A stretch of 64,000 nt of DNA from Flavobacteriaceae bacterium (GTDB lineage: Bacteria > Bacteroidota > Bacteroidia > Flavobacteriales > Flavobacteriaceae). The notes beneath the pieces are model-generated. The model had not been told where the DNA came from. It made no database searches and saw only the letters and a program-made list of their open reading frames with translations. The DNA lies in assembly GCA_004762155.1 (NCBI GenBank), contig SIHP01000007.1, positions 62,001 through 126,000 of the forward strand. The letters run 5' to 3'. Of the stretch, positions 55,501 through 63,493 are shown piece by piece. How positions within the stretch are numbered: the stretch's first letter is position 1; the number at the start of each line of letters is the position of its first letter. The position numbers were made by a program, and so were the translations under genes.

Positions 55501-58038
55501 AGTAGTATTTCAGATTTAACAGGAATAGAAGATTTTACTGCGCTAACCACATTAAATTGTGTTAGCAACGCATTAACAACTTTAGACCTAAGTTCCAATG
55601 TAAACTTGAGCTCGCTTAGATGTAACTCTAATAGTTTAACAAGTTTAAATATAAGTGCTAACACATTATTATCTGAGCTTATTTGTTCTTCAAATCAACT
55701 AACCACATTAGATGTTACAAATAATAGTCAATTAACAGATATTGCGTGTAACGATAATCTATTAACAACAATAGATGTAAGCAGTAACCTGTTGCTAAAA
55801 GACTTCACAGTAACCGATAATTCATTAACTATTTTAGATGTTAGTAATAATACTGCTCTTGAGATTTTAGAATTTTTCGGAAATTCAATTGCTATTATTG
55901 ATTTAAGTGCAAACACACTACTTTTTTCAATTGATTTTGGAGATAATCCAATAACCAGTATAGATCTTAGCAACAACTTAGCGCTAACAGAGATTTATGC
56001 ATATGATGCTAATATTACTGGCGCTTTCGATTTAAGTAATCATCCGTTATTAATTGATGTTGATTTTACCAATAATGAGCTTTCTAGTTTAGACATTCGT
56101 AATGGAAATAATGAAAACATCGATTTCTTTGATACCAGAGGAAACAACAATTTAAGTTGTATTTCTGTTGACGATGTGGATTATAGCACAACAAACTGGA
56201 CAAATATAGATGCTGATCATTCTTTTTCTGAAGATAATTACTGTCGATATACAACAATACCCGATGCTAATTTTGAAGTAAGATTAGAGACTTTAGGTTA
56301 TGATGATATTTCTGGTGATGGACAAGTACCAACAGTTCTTATTGAGGTTGTTACTGATTTGAAAGTAAGTAATAAATCCATTTCAGATTTAAAAGGAATA
56401 GAAGCTTTTACAGCTTTAAAAACATTAAACTGTGAGGGGAATTCAATTACAAGCTTAGATTTGAGTAATAATCTTTTACTAGAAACCATAGATTGCGATA
56501 GTAATGATTTAACATCCTTAGAATTTGGAAACAATACCGTCTTAAAAACATTAATATGTAATAAGAGTAATAATTTAGGTACTTTAGATGTAAGCAGTAA
56601 TACAGGTTTGGAATATATACAGTTAACCAATAACGGATTAACAAGTATTGATGTAAATGGATTAACGGCTTTAACTACATTAAGTGTCGATTATAATAGT
56701 TTAACAGCCATAGATGTTTCAACTACTACTGCTTTAGAAATACTTACTTGTGCTAATAATTCTTTTTCTAGTTTAGATCTATCAAATAATGTAAACCTGA
56801 CGTATATATTAGCAAGTAATAACTCATTAACCAATTTAGATGTTACCAATAGTACCGAGTTAGCGTATTTATATTGTACAGGTAATGCAGAATTAACTAC
56901 GTTAGATGTTACAAATAATAGCTCATTATTAAGATTAACTGCTTCAAGTAATTCGTTATCGACTATTGATGTAAGTAATAATGTTTTATTAGAAAAACTT
57001 TGGATAAATGATAATGAAATTACAAATCTATCCGTAGACACGAATACTGCACTAACAGAATTGGTGTGTTATAATAACGAAATTTCTACATTAAACGTTA
57101 GCAACAATACATTGTTAGATTGGTTGTATTGTGATGGAAATAAGTTAACAAGTTTAGACTTAACAGCAAATACAGTATTAACTTCATTTAACTGTAGTAA
57201 TAATGCATTAACCAGTTTAAATCTTCAAAACGAAAACAATACCAAATTAACATTCTCGGTTTTTACAGACAACCCAAATTTAACTTGTGTCCAAGTGGAT
57301 GATGCCGCTTATAGTACCACTAACTGGACGAATATTGATGATCAAACAAGTTTTAGTGAAACCAGCTGTAGCATTGGTATACAATTAGCCGCTACAATAT
57401 TCTTACAAGGAGCAGCTACGAATCCAAATTCTGGAGAAGAAGATCTCATGCGAGATGATTTAAGAGTGTCAGATTTGTTACCAACAACAAGTCCTTATAC
57501 AGATGCTATTACTTGCGAAACAACTGTTTTTGATATTACAGGTTCAAATGCCATTATCGATTGGATTTGGGTTGAATTACGCGATGCAACTGATAATACC
57601 ATAGTTGTCGATAGTCAATCGGCTTTATTACAACGCGATGGAAATATTGTAGCTATAGATGGTGTTTCTAGTTTAAGTTTTGAACAAGCAGAAGGCGATT
57701 ATTATATCGTAATTAAACACAGAAACCATTTAGGTATTATGTCTGCCATTACGGTTTCATTAACAACAACAGCAACAACCATAGATTTTAGTGCTAATAG
57801 TGGATTAACATTTGGTGGAACAAATTCCTTGATAGATTTAGAAACAGGAACTTTTGCAATGCCTAGTGGAGATTATGATGGAAATACACAAGTGCAAAAT
57901 ACTGACGTAAGTACCGTAACAAACCTTATAGGAAATCCTGGTTATAATAAAGCAGATATGGATATGAATGGAGAAATACAGAATACAGATATTAATAGTT
58001 TAATGAATCCTAACATAGGAAAAGGAGAGCAATTTTAA
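49555..58038 (+). CDS. M4 metalloprotease with leucine-rich blocks and dockerin-like end
   Basis: The 2827-residue protein has a signal peptide (ILTLLFICFFVSGYSQ) and an FTP/PepSY-type propeptide (about 40-200). The thermolysin-like catalytic domain (about 225-575) has HEIAH at 388-392, the third ligand Glu412 in GALNEGLSD, and His487 in GVHTNSGVLNYWF, so all key residues are present. An Ig-like domain follows (about 582-680). Eight blocks of leucine-rich repeats (about 683-2605) each open with IPDANFE and GYDDIS.DGQVPT and close with LSC..VDDVAYS. Next is a module of about 165 residues (LMRDDLRVSDLLPTTSPY). The end (about 2770-2827) has two Asp-rich calcium-loop-like motifs followed by QNTD and finishes GKGEQF. 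No classical T9SS type A tail is seen. Confidence 0.92.
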   Translation: MRKKILTLLFICFFVSGYSQQQKFGKVPFTKINKSENQKTNAQSFLANKLKPKSGIEFKQTKSKTDKKGVTHVTYQQYYRGIKVALGAMKLHQKNGINLSYNGTYFDVSQVNTSPKISKQQAITKAKSFFRNQKVFWLTENGFTDNPLLSINKIILPNRRTGNLNLAYAIGVGTFEPDHQMGILYIDAMNGAVLKFKNQVFACFEENHKENSINHIEKSSALPVASGTGYAAYSGSVNFETKLDASEYVLNDETRATGSSWNLSTQGLSTKTGIITLDMRTGTDYVNGPIYEFTDTDNNWTPAEMITDDNVYAIDVHWGSELVYDFWKNENSWNSYNGNNSALMSLVHYDNNLTNAAWGAISDTSGFMLYGDGAGSYTPLTTLDVVAHEIAHGVNNATSNLDYEYESGALNEGLSDIWAMVIENYANDNYGTTTDPSKINDQNAGGALRSFSNPNAYDQPDTYGGTYWYDITGCTPDEDTNDYCGVHTNSGVLNYWFWLLYNGGSGTNDIGSVYDVTAIDVYDAADIVWQMQTNYLTSTSDYADARDYAIQAAIDLFGTCSQEEESVTNAFYAVGVGNEYQSISPIITNQPVDLTIIENGSGQFSVTGTDYDTAQWLSSTDGNSWDGLTDDSVYSGTNTTTLTITNASASYDGRLYRILLENNCDNFIQSNEVTLNVTAYTSIADSNFEIALYALGYDDVSGDGQIPTNLIDTVTTLNLDGENISDLTGIEGFIALEELDADNNSLTSIDVSTLINLRVLRLDYNDLTTLDVTSNTDLETLSFRNNSITSIDLSNNTQLKDLRLQFNDVAVLDVTNNTAITTIICRANELTSIDLSQNTSLASFWAGDNNISSIDISGNSLLTVIQLYNNNLTYADLRNDNNINISNFSFTGNSSLSCILVDDVAYATTSFTSIDAHTSFSDTVCTEYTSIPDANFEAALGTLGYDDIANDGQVPTTLIEDVTYLDIYTQAISDLTGIEDFKALTFLEAGENQLTSVDLSNNVLLEYLDLYDNQIPTIDLSANTALTNVQIYDNDQISSIDLSNNTALTELIISSTPIASVDLSANVLLTNLDIQNTNITSIDLSANTLLEDLDIGDNSFTNLDISKNTALTDLDITNNNFTSLDVSANVLLEDLICFDNQITSLDLTSNINLIRVAVYNNNLSFLDVRNGNNTNITYFLASNNPNLQCALVDDIDFSNSNWSGVDDPGEFTETYCRYTTIPDANFEAWLENNGYDDISSDGQVPTTLIEAVTSVSVQYQNISDFTGIEDFTALESLTISYNNFTTLGVSNNLNLTFLNCGYSDLSSLDVSNNTLLETLWVNETDISTLDLSLNTNLTSLTASSMSNLTELNVKNGNNSNFTQFTTVASSNLSCIMVDDVAYSDTNWTNIESGTSFTEGYCNYTAIPDSNFEAALEALGYDDISSDSQVPTALIEVVTALHVSDENISNLTGIEDFTALVDLNVQDNSLSSLDLSNNLLLEDLNCASNRFFYLDLSNNVALNSLYANNGWLVELDVSGNPQLEYLYLADNAFLNSLNYQNGNNTNTQLFNTTGSSNLNCIVVDDAAYSSTNWTDIEAGTAFTDTYCDYTTIPDANFEAALEALGYDDISDDGQVPTALIEDITILDLSNKNITDLTGISNFEALNALDCSNNKLTEVDFGGNVPLTYLDLSSNNLTSLEAPTSVVNLIVNSNDLVYLDLTNHTDLEELSVNNNELVYLNLQNGNNTIIYNLVASDNIDLTCIIVDDVAHSTNNWNNIDDTTSFSTTYCKYTQIPDANFETRLENLGLDDVSGDGQVPTALIINQESINLSLSNSGAIYDLTGIQDFHELYNLILTDNLMTTVDLSANVKLGLLTANNTALTSVDLSSNVNMNYINLSDCDDLSSVNIQNGNNSKLIGDSSFTTLNVPNLSCVLVDDESYANATWINYRDAEISFNETYCNYTAIPDTNFEAWLESNGYDDISDDGQVPTSLIESITTLTLNNSSISDLTGIEDFTALTTLNCVSNALTTLDLSSNVNLSSLRCNSNSLTSLNISANTLLSELICSSNQLTTLDVTNNSQLTDIACNDNLLTTIDVSSNLLLKDFTVTDNSLTILDVSNNTALEILEFFGNSIAIIDLSANTLLFSIDFGDNPITSIDLSNNLALTEIYAYDANITGAFDLSNHPLLIDVDFTNNELSSLDIRNGNNENIDFFDTRGNNNLSCISVDDVDYSTTNWTNIDADHSFSEDNYCRYTTIPDANFEVRLETLGYDDISGDGQVPTVLIEVVTDLKVSNKSISDLKGIEAFTALKTLNCEGNSITSLDLSNNLLLETIDCDSNDLTSLEFGNNTVLKTLICNKSNNLGTLDVSSNTGLEYIQLTNNGLTSIDVNGLTALTTLSVDYNSLTAIDVSTTTALEILTCANNSFSSLDLSNNVNLTYILASNNSLTNLDVTNSTELAYLYCTGNAELTTLDVTNNSSLLRLTASSNSLSTIDVSNNVLLEKLWINDNEITNLSVDTNTALTELVCYNNEISTLNVSNNTLLDWLYCDGNKLTSLDLTANTVLTSFNCSNNALTSLNLQNENNTKLTFSVFTDNPNLTCVQVDDAAYSTTNWTNIDDQTSFSETSCSIGIQLAATIFLQGAATNPNSGEEDLMRDDLRVSDLLPTTSPYTDAITCETTVFDITGSNAIIDWIWVELRDATDNTIVVDSQSALLQRDGNIVAIDGVSSLSFEQAEGDYYIVIKHRNHLGIMSAITVSLTTTATTIDFSANSGLTFGGTNSLIDLETGTFAMPSGDYDGNTQVQNTDVSTVTNLIGNPGYNKADMDMNGEIQNTDINSLMNPNIGKGEQF
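51593..57370 (+). repeat. Eight leucine-rich blocks
   Basis: Block starts lie at about 51593, 52337, 53205, 53760, 54314, 54862, 55375 and 56247. Each starts with a conserved head (IPDANFE, GYDDIS, DGQVPT) and holds two to about fifteen 20-22 residue leucine-rich repeats of the form LTSLDLSNNT.L..L. Each ends with NGNN and a Cys-containing VDDVAYSTTNW segment. Block length varies with the number of internal repeats. Confidence 0.88.
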
Positions 58039-58049
58039 ATATTAAAAAG

Positions 58050-58223
58050 ATGAAGTTACTACTCACAAAAAATAACAAAAAATTTAGAGTAAGAAGAGAA
58101 ATCAAAAAATTTGCGTACATGCCAATTTTATATCACGGAAATTTCTTCTGGCTCTCTAAAGTAAAAATAGAAAAGTCTTATAACGGCATATCTATGAAAA
58201 CCATTAACATCATTAAAATTTAA
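58050..58223 (+). CDS. Small basic protein between the two surface genes
   Basis: This 57-residue frame starts MKLLLTKNNKKFRVRREIKK and continues FAYMPILYHGNFFWLSKVKI. It is strongly basic, with no clear signal or membrane helix. It begins 12 bases after the protease stop, has an ATG and ends with TAA. Its aromatic and basic composition and compact placement look like a real gene, but I know no family with certainty. Confidence 0.5.
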   Translation: MKLLLTKNNKKFRVRREIKKFAYMPILYHGNFFWLSKVKIEKSYNGISMKTINIIKI

Positions 58224-58240
58224 ACAACACTAAAATTAAT

Positions 58241-58308
58241 AAACCGTGACCTTTTGAATGATTTTTTATTGCTTTAATTAAAAATGGGGATCAGAAGGTT
58301 TACGGTTT
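58241..58308 (+). promoter_or_regulatory. Long hairpin in the leader of the next gene
   Basis: AAACCGTGACCTTTTGA (58241-58257) pairs with the segment at 58291-58308 (TCAGAAGGTTTACGGTTT) with few mismatches, around an AT-rich loop. It lies 25 bases before the ATG of the T9SS-sorted protein gene. It could be a terminator for the protease gene, a leader that stabilises or attenuates the downstream message, or an RNA-processing site. No strong T run follows it. Confidence 0.55.
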
Positions 58309-58332
58309 TAAACCTATAATCTAAATATAATT

Positions 58333-60552
58333 ATGAAAAAAATTACGCTATTAATAGTCAGTTTTTTAACAACTTGTGTTTTTGCACAAAACATCACATT
58401 TACTTTCGAAAATGCTAGAAATACCAACGATGGTATGGATGATTATTATGAGGCAGATATTTATATCGCTTCTGATACTGATTTTACTGCTGGATCTGGT
58501 CAAATTTACTTTAATTACAATACTGTAGCCTTTGGTGATAATGTACACACTAACGGAAACTTTGAAATGACAGCGCCTGATGGTTCTATTTTAGCATCCT
58601 CAATCCTTGGAATTATTGATGCGTATACTTCTTTTATTGTAAATGATAATACCACCTCAAGAGTCTCAACCTCTTTTCAACAATTAGCCAGTAGCGGAAG
58701 TATTGGAAGTGATAATGTAACCAGTACACCAACACATTTATATAGTATAAAGTTTAAATATGCCGATATTAATGAAGAACCTAATGTAAGCTTTGAAAAT
58801 GGTGGGGTATTTTTAGATCAATTTTTTACAGCCTGTGGTCCAACTGCAACTGGTGGTTTTAATGCTGCTGATTGTACTAATGAAGCAGGTTCTCAAATCA
58901 CAGGAGATACTTTTGATTCTACAGGAGCTGTAATTATTACATCAGCAATTTGGACAGGAGTTACAGATACAGATTGGAATACAACAACAAACTGGGATAT
59001 TGATGCACTACCAGAAATCACTTACGATATTACTGTTCCAAATGTAGTCAATACGCCAGTTATTGGAAGTGGAACTACGGTTCAAATGGATGATTTAACT
59101 ATTGAAACAGCTGCTTCTTTTGATATTAATGATAGCGGTGCCGCTTTTGTTGATGGGAATTTTGTAAGTAGCGGAACAGTTACTATGACTTCTTCAGCAA
59201 GTGAAAGTAGTTCTTTAATTGTTACAGGAACAGCAAGTGGAACCGTAACTTATGAAAGAGCAGGTCTTATCGCTAACGAATGGAGTGTGGTTTCGGCACC
59301 AGTAGTTGGACAAAGTATTAAAGATTTTGTTGAAAATGTTGACAATAATATTCGTGTAAATACAACCGTTACACCAAATCGTTATGCAATTGCTTTTTAT
59401 GATGATAGTCAAGCAGACGGATCAAAATGGGTGTATTATACAGTTGATGATTTGGCAGCAAACACGGTGTTTTTTGAGAAAGGAGCGAGTTATGCAATGT
59501 CAAGAGCAACAGACGGAAGTGTAAGTTTTACAGGAGCTTTAGAAACCACGTCAGTAACAAAATCAGTGATTGCTTCACAATGGAATGCCGTTGGAAATCC
59601 GTTTACTGCATTTTTACCAATCAACGAAAACTCAGGAGATAATTTTATCGCAGACAACGCAGTTAGTATGGATGATTCTTATGTTGCTGTTTATGTTTGG
59701 GACGGTGCACAAAGTAAATATGTAGCGAATTCTTTAGTAGATGATGAAAGTTCTTTAGCGCCAGGACAAGGATTCTTTGTTCGTACTAAATCAACAGGAA
59801 CTTCTTTAACTCTTGAGCAAGATCAAAGAATTTCTCAACCTACTAGTGGCGGTGTTTTTGGTAAAGCGACCAATACAACGCCAAGTTTTGAACTCTTAGC
59901 TAGTTCAGAAGGAACTACAGTACATACAAGTATAAAATATTATGATGCTGCAACCTTAGGTTTAGATCCAGGGTATGATATTGGTAACTTTAGTGGTGCT
60001 AGTTTCGATGTATATACACATTTGTCAGATCTTTCAAGTGATGTTGATTTCACAATCCAATCGTTACCAACCAATACTTATAGTAATGTTAGTATTCCTT
60101 TAGGAATTAAAGCAGCAGCAGGAAAAGAAATAACGTTATCGGTAGATGTAAGTAATTTTACGAATGATGTTACTATTTATTTAGAAGATAAAATAACGAA
60201 TACATTTACAAATCTTTCTGAAACTTCATACAAAGTAACACTAACAGAAGCTTCAAATTCAGCCGATCGTTTTTTACTACACACCAATGCTAAAACATTA
60301 AGCAATGCTAGTGTTAGCGAATTAGCTGATGTTACTATTTATAAATCCGCTAAAAAAGACGTAACTATTTCAGGATTAAAAGACAACGCAACAGTAACAG
60401 TGTACTCTATTTCAGGTGTAGCGGTATTTAATACGGAAGCAAAAGCAAGCGTTGCCAATACATTCTCATTAGCAAACGTAGCATCAGGAGTATACATTGT
60501 AAAGTTACAAACAGAAAACGCTGAAAAAAGTCAAAAATTAATTATTGAGTAA
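58333..60552 (+). CDS. T9SS-sorted surface protein, possible cohesin-like start
   Basis: The 739-residue protein has a signal peptide (LLIVSFLTTCVFAQ). The N-terminal domain (about 20-200) is beta-rich, with GQIYFNYNTVAFGDNV and LYSIKFKYADINEEPNVSFE, a pattern that resembles cohesin-type domains. A WTG..DTDWNTTTNWD segment (about 203-225) introduces a beta-helix-like or G8-like stretch. The middle part (about 310-500) has NPFTAFLPI and APGQGFFVRT, common in T9SS cargo. The T9SS type A sorting domain is about 668-739 (GVYIVKLQTENAEKSQKLII). It follows the dockerin-ended protease and may be its binding partner, which is inference. Confidence 0.88.
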   Translation: MKKITLLIVSFLTTCVFAQNITFTFENARNTNDGMDDYYEADIYIASDTDFTAGSGQIYFNYNTVAFGDNVHTNGNFEMTAPDGSILASSILGIIDAYTSFIVNDNTTSRVSTSFQQLASSGSIGSDNVTSTPTHLYSIKFKYADINEEPNVSFENGGVFLDQFFTACGPTATGGFNAADCTNEAGSQITGDTFDSTGAVIITSAIWTGVTDTDWNTTTNWDIDALPEITYDITVPNVVNTPVIGSGTTVQMDDLTIETAASFDINDSGAAFVDGNFVSSGTVTMTSSASESSSLIVTGTASGTVTYERAGLIANEWSVVSAPVVGQSIKDFVENVDNNIRVNTTVTPNRYAIAFYDDSQADGSKWVYYTVDDLAANTVFFEKGASYAMSRATDGSVSFTGALETTSVTKSVIASQWNAVGNPFTAFLPINENSGDNFIADNAVSMDDSYVAVYVWDGAQSKYVANSLVDDESSLAPGQGFFVRTKSTGTSLTLEQDQRISQPTSGGVFGKATNTTPSFELLASSEGTTVHTSIKYYDAATLGLDPGYDIGNFSGASFDVYTHLSDLSSDVDFTIQSLPTNTYSNVSIPLGIKAAAGKEITLSVDVSNFTNDVTIYLEDKITNTFTNLSETSYKVTLTEASNSADRFLLHTNAKTLSNASVSELADVTIYKSAKKDVTISGLKDNATVTVYSISGVAVFNTEAKASVANTFSLANVASGVYIVKLQTENAEKSQKLIIE

Positions 60553-60570
60553 TTCAAGAAATAAAATATA

Positions 60571-60735
60571 ATGAAAACAACTAAACAACAAAAAGATATC
60601 AGCCGAAAAGACGCTTTACAAAAAATAGGTAATTATGGAAAGTATACTGCTTTAACAGCTTTAGGAACCTATCTTATTTTGCATCCCAAAAAAGCACAAG
60701 CAGCGAGCCCTGAAGCTCCTGGAGAAGGATTTTAA
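60571..60735 (+). CDS. Small Lys-rich exported peptide
   Basis: This 54-residue frame begins 18 bases after the T9SS-sorted gene. It has a charged N-terminus (MKTTKQQKDISRKDALQKIG), one hydrophobic helix (about 25-38), a possible signal cleavage after KKAQA and a C-terminus SPEAPGEGF. The Phe-ended, Gly/Glu-rich tail recalls the end of the 2827-residue protease (GKGEQF). Its ATG, spacing and composition support a real gene; its role is unknown. Confidence 0.65.
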   Translation: MKTTKQQKDISRKDALQKIGNYGKYTALTALGTYLILHPKKAQAASPEAPGEGF

Positions 60736-60812
60736 TAGTTTTTATATGGTTTGTGATAAGTACTATCGTTTACTGTAAATCTGTATAGCTTTATAGAATA
60801 AAGTATTCCTTT

Positions 60813-60845
60813 AAAAGTTAGAAGTTTATACTTCTAGCTTTTTTT
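60813..60845 (+). terminator. Terminator of the protease/T9SS unit
   Basis: AAAAGTTAGAAG pairs with CTTCTAGCTTTT (one G-T wobble) around TTTATA and is followed by a T run. It ends the plus-strand unit that starts at 49555. Confidence 0.85.
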
Positions 60846-60864
60846 GAATATTATATAAATAAAA

Positions 60865-60894
60865 AAAAGACTTACATTTCTGTAAGTCTTTTTT
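60865..60894 (-). terminator. Terminator after tRNA-Asn
   Basis: AAAAAAGACTTACA pairs with TGTAAGTCTTTTTT around a TTTC loop. It lies one base from the 3' end of the tRNA, with A and T runs, so it can work on both strands. Confidence 0.85.
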
Positions 60895-60895
60895 G

Positions 60896-60969
60896 CTCCT
60901 CCTCTTGGGCTCGAACCAAGGACCCTCTGATTAACAGTCAGATGCTCTAACCAACTGAGCTAAGGAGGA
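60896..60969 (-). tRNA. tRNA-Asn (anticodon GTT)
   Basis: The 74-base cloverleaf reads TCCTCCT for the 5' acceptor arm, a GCTC/GAGC D-stem, a TCTGA/TCAGA anticodon stem with the loop CTGTTAA (anticodon GTT), a CTTGG/CCAAG T-stem with TTCGAGC, and the matching AGGAGGA with discriminator G. CCA is not encoded. It is alone, with its own promoter and terminator. Confidence 0.97.
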
Positions 60970-60999
60970 GTTTGCGACACGTGTTGTGTTTTGCGAGTG

Positions 61000-61029
61000 C
61001 AAATATATAACCTTTTTTTGGTTTTGCAA
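61000..61029 (-). promoter_or_regulatory. Promoter of tRNA-Asn
   Basis: On the minus strand TTG (61027-61029) and TATATTTG (61000-61007) are 19 bases apart, a full match to the Bacteroidota promoter. Transcription would start near 60993, about 24 bases before the tRNA. Confidence 0.75.
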
Positions 61030-61162
61030 ATTTACACGTTACTATAAATCTATTTTTTAACAAATAATTTAAGTTTTTAAATTTGATAAATTTCTAATTA
61101 ATGGAAATAAATAGTGGTAATACATTTGTAGTGAGTGCTGTATGTTTTTTTTGAAATAGTTT

Positions 61163-62554
61163 TTATATTGTCAAACTATTTTCTACTTCAAAAATAGGAG
61201 TAGTAAATTTTTCATGAAGCACAACCAGTGCTTTTTCTGAATCAACTTTCTTAAAAATTAAAGAAATAGAATTGTAAAAAAATCTAAATCCAAGTATTTT
61301 AATATTATGCTTGTTTAATAATTGCCCAATATTTTCTAACTCTTGTTTTTTTACCATTTTTTTACCTGTAATAGTAATTAAAACAATATTTCTATCAACT
61401 ATTTTTATATTCTTTAAACCAGAATATAAGATGATGTTTTCTTCAGTTTCTTCTAAGTTTAAACTGAAGAAATTAATACAATCATTAGCAACAATATAAT
61501 ATGATTTGTTAAGGTCGTCTGTTTTCTTAATTCTAAAAAATAAATATTCTTTATCTATAATTTCTGTAATTAATTGTTTACTCAAATCGTGTTTCTTGTC
61601 AAAAGCAATCATGCTACAAGATTTGTGTATAGACAAGACTCTCTGAGAAGAGTTTTCATTATTAATTACCTGAGTTCCCTTAAAGTTAGCATTAAATGTA
61701 TTACGTATTAAAAAAGGAATATTATGTTTTGATAATTCGTTAATAGAATTAGGGTGAACTAATACATGCGATCCAAATTTGGTTAAGTTTTTAAGCTCGT
61801 CAAAGGAAATATTGTCTAAAGAAGAAGCTTTTAATACTGTGTTTGGATCTGCCGTCATAATACCATTTACATCAGTCCATTTAGTTACTTTTTTTGCTTT
61901 TAAAATAGTACCTAAAATAGTTGCTGTATAGTCAGATCCACCTCTGCCTAATGTTGTAGTATCCCCATAAATAGAACGAGCAATAAAACCAGTAACTACG
62001 TAACAATTATTGTTGTTTTTTGAAAAAAAAGACTCCACTACTGAACTTGTTGAATTCCAATCTACTTTTGCATTGGTAAAATTATTATCAGTAATAATAA
62101 GTTCACGTGCGTCTTTAAATGAAAAATTAAGTTCATTTTCTTTTAAATATGCAGCAATAATATTAGCAGAGAATAATTCACCAAAACTTACAATTCTATC
62201 GTAATCTTTTTCAGTTAAAATATCTTTTTTAATAAGTATACTTGAGGTTTGTATTAGGTCTTTTTCAAGCATTTTAATTTTTTGTGCTAAACCTTTAGGT
62301 GTTTCTTGAAAAATAGCATTCATAAACTTATAATGCTCGTCAGAAATTAATTTCAGAATCTTTCTGTATTCACTATCCTCGTTACTTTTTAGTAATTCTG
62401 AAAGTTTTACCAAATGATTGGTAATCCCTTTTAGTGCTGAAACTACAATAACCAACGGATTGTCATTTAAGTCATATTCTTTAATTATTTGCAGCATGTT
62501 TTTTAGAGAAAGTAAAGAACTAACTGAACTTCCTCCAAATTTTAAAACTTCCAT
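61163..62554 (-). CDS. Aspartate kinase
   Basis: The 463-residue enzyme phosphorylates aspartate to 4-aspartyl phosphate, entry to the lysine, threonine, methionine and aspartate-semialdehyde-derived pathways. The kinase motif KFGGSSV is at residues 5-11, then IVVSALKGITNHL, ARELIITD near 150, and the active-site segment TLGRGGSDYTATILG with WTDVNGIMTADP. Two ACT-type regulatory stretches follow (about 300-463). It is a monofunctional kinase with no homoserine dehydrogenase domain. It is the last gene of a minus-strand unit with the JmjC/cupin and transferase genes, which suggests a dedicated supply role rather than only general amino-acid synthesis. A second, housekeeping kinase elsewhere in the genome would support this. 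Confidence 0.92.
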   Translation of the reverse strand: MEVLKFGGSSVSSLLSLKNMLQIIKEYDLNDNPLVIVVSALKGITNHLVKLSELLKSNEDSEYRKILKLISDEHYKFMNAIFQETPKGLAQKIKMLEKDLIQTSSILIKKDILTEKDYDRIVSFGELFSANIIAAYLKENELNFSFKDARELIITDNNFTNAKVDWNSTSSVVESFFSKNNNNCYVVTGFIARSIYGDTTTLGRGGSDYTATILGTILKAKKVTKWTDVNGIMTADPNTVLKASSLDNISFDELKNLTKFGSHVLVHPNSINELSKHNIPFLIRNTFNANFKGTQVINNENSSQRVLSIHKSCSMIAFDKKHDLSKQLITEIIDKEYLFFRIKKTDDLNKSYYIVANDCINFFSLNLEETEENIILYSGLKNIKIVDRNIVLITITGKKMVKKQELENIGQLLNKHNIKILGFRFFYNSISLIFKKVDSEKALVVLHEKFTTPIFEVENSLTI

Positions 62555-62571
62555 AAATTTGAATTATATGT

Positions 62572-63486
62572 TTATACTGTTTCTTTAACTACACTTTTTT
62601 CTAGTACAGCAATAATATCTTCTACTGTTGATGTTGAAGAGATTTGATCGCCTAAAAAGAACCTTAAAATTTCTATTTGGCTATCATTAGGGTTTTTTCT
62701 TAAATGAGCTACTAATTTTTCTAAACCAGAAGCATGAACAAAATTCCATGTGATAGAAATACTATCCGTAGCACAGGTTACATCATGAAACCAGCCAGCA
62801 GGAAAGAGAATTATTTCACCAGGAGATAAAGTAACTTTGGTATGTACTTTTGCTGATGGAAATTCAGGAAATTTATTTAAATCAGGATCAATAATATTTA
62901 CAAACTCATCACCATTCATTACAAACTCTGCTTGATCTGGAGCATATAATGTAATGTCTTTCTTTCCATAAAATTGACACAGAACTGCATTACTATTAAA
63001 TGGATCTCTATGCAATCTTGTTCTTGAGCCTTTTCCTGAAATAAATAATCCTTTATATGGAAATCTAAACTCAGTAATAGATTTATTTTCTCCTTCTTGT
63101 ACTAATGGTACTAATAATTCATCTTTTGGTAAAAAATAAGGATGAGACCAAGCATCTTTTAAGCTGCCAAATACATCGTCTGACCATAAAAAATCTACAT
63201 CTTTTAATTTGGTATACCATCTTACATAATTTTTGCATTCAATAGTTGGTTTATCAAAATTAGCGTCAAGATAACTTTCTAACGAAGTAACATTTTGTAA
63301 ATCAAATAAATCGTCATAAACCTGAGTAAATTCAGATCCAAATTCTTTTTTTAATGATGATGGTTGAAACCTTGATAAATCCCAATCACTCATTGCATCT
63401 GTAATAATTATTGGAAAATTTCCTGTTATGTTATTTTGTAAAAACTCTTCTTTAGAAATTTTTTCAACTCTTCTTATTTCTTTCAT
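62572..63486 (-). CDS. JmjC/cupin-8 Fe(II) 2-oxoglutarate-type oxygenase
   Basis: The 304-residue protein has an N-terminal part with GNFPIIITDAMSDW, as in the cupin_8 family, and a double-stranded beta-helix. The metal-binding facial triad is visible as His159 and Asp161 (RLHRDPFNSN) and His234 (FPAGWFHDV). It should hydroxylate or otherwise oxidise a peptide, protein or small-molecule substrate, using Fe(II) and 2-oxoglutarate. The substrate is unknown. It is 17 bases upstream of the aspartokinase gene and 7 bases downstream of the transferase gene, so the three form one unit. Related enzymes act in modification of ribosomally made peptides, of nonribosomal precursors and of ribosomal proteins. 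Confidence 0.85.
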   Translation of the reverse strand: MKEIRRVEKISKEEFLQNNITGNFPIIITDAMSDWDLSRFQPSSLKKEFGSEFTQVYDDLFDLQNVTSLESYLDANFDKPTIECKNYVRWYTKLKDVDFLWSDDVFGSLKDAWSHPYFLPKDELLVPLVQEGENKSITEFRFPYKGLFISGKGSRTRLHRDPFNSNAVLCQFYGKKDITLYAPDQAEFVMNGDEFVNIIDPDLNKFPEFPSAKVHTKVTLSPGEIILFPAGWFHDVTCATDSISITWNFVHASGLEKLVAHLRKNPNDSQIEILRFFLGDQISSTSTVEDIIAVLEKSVVKETV

Positions 63487-63493
63487 CTTAAGA

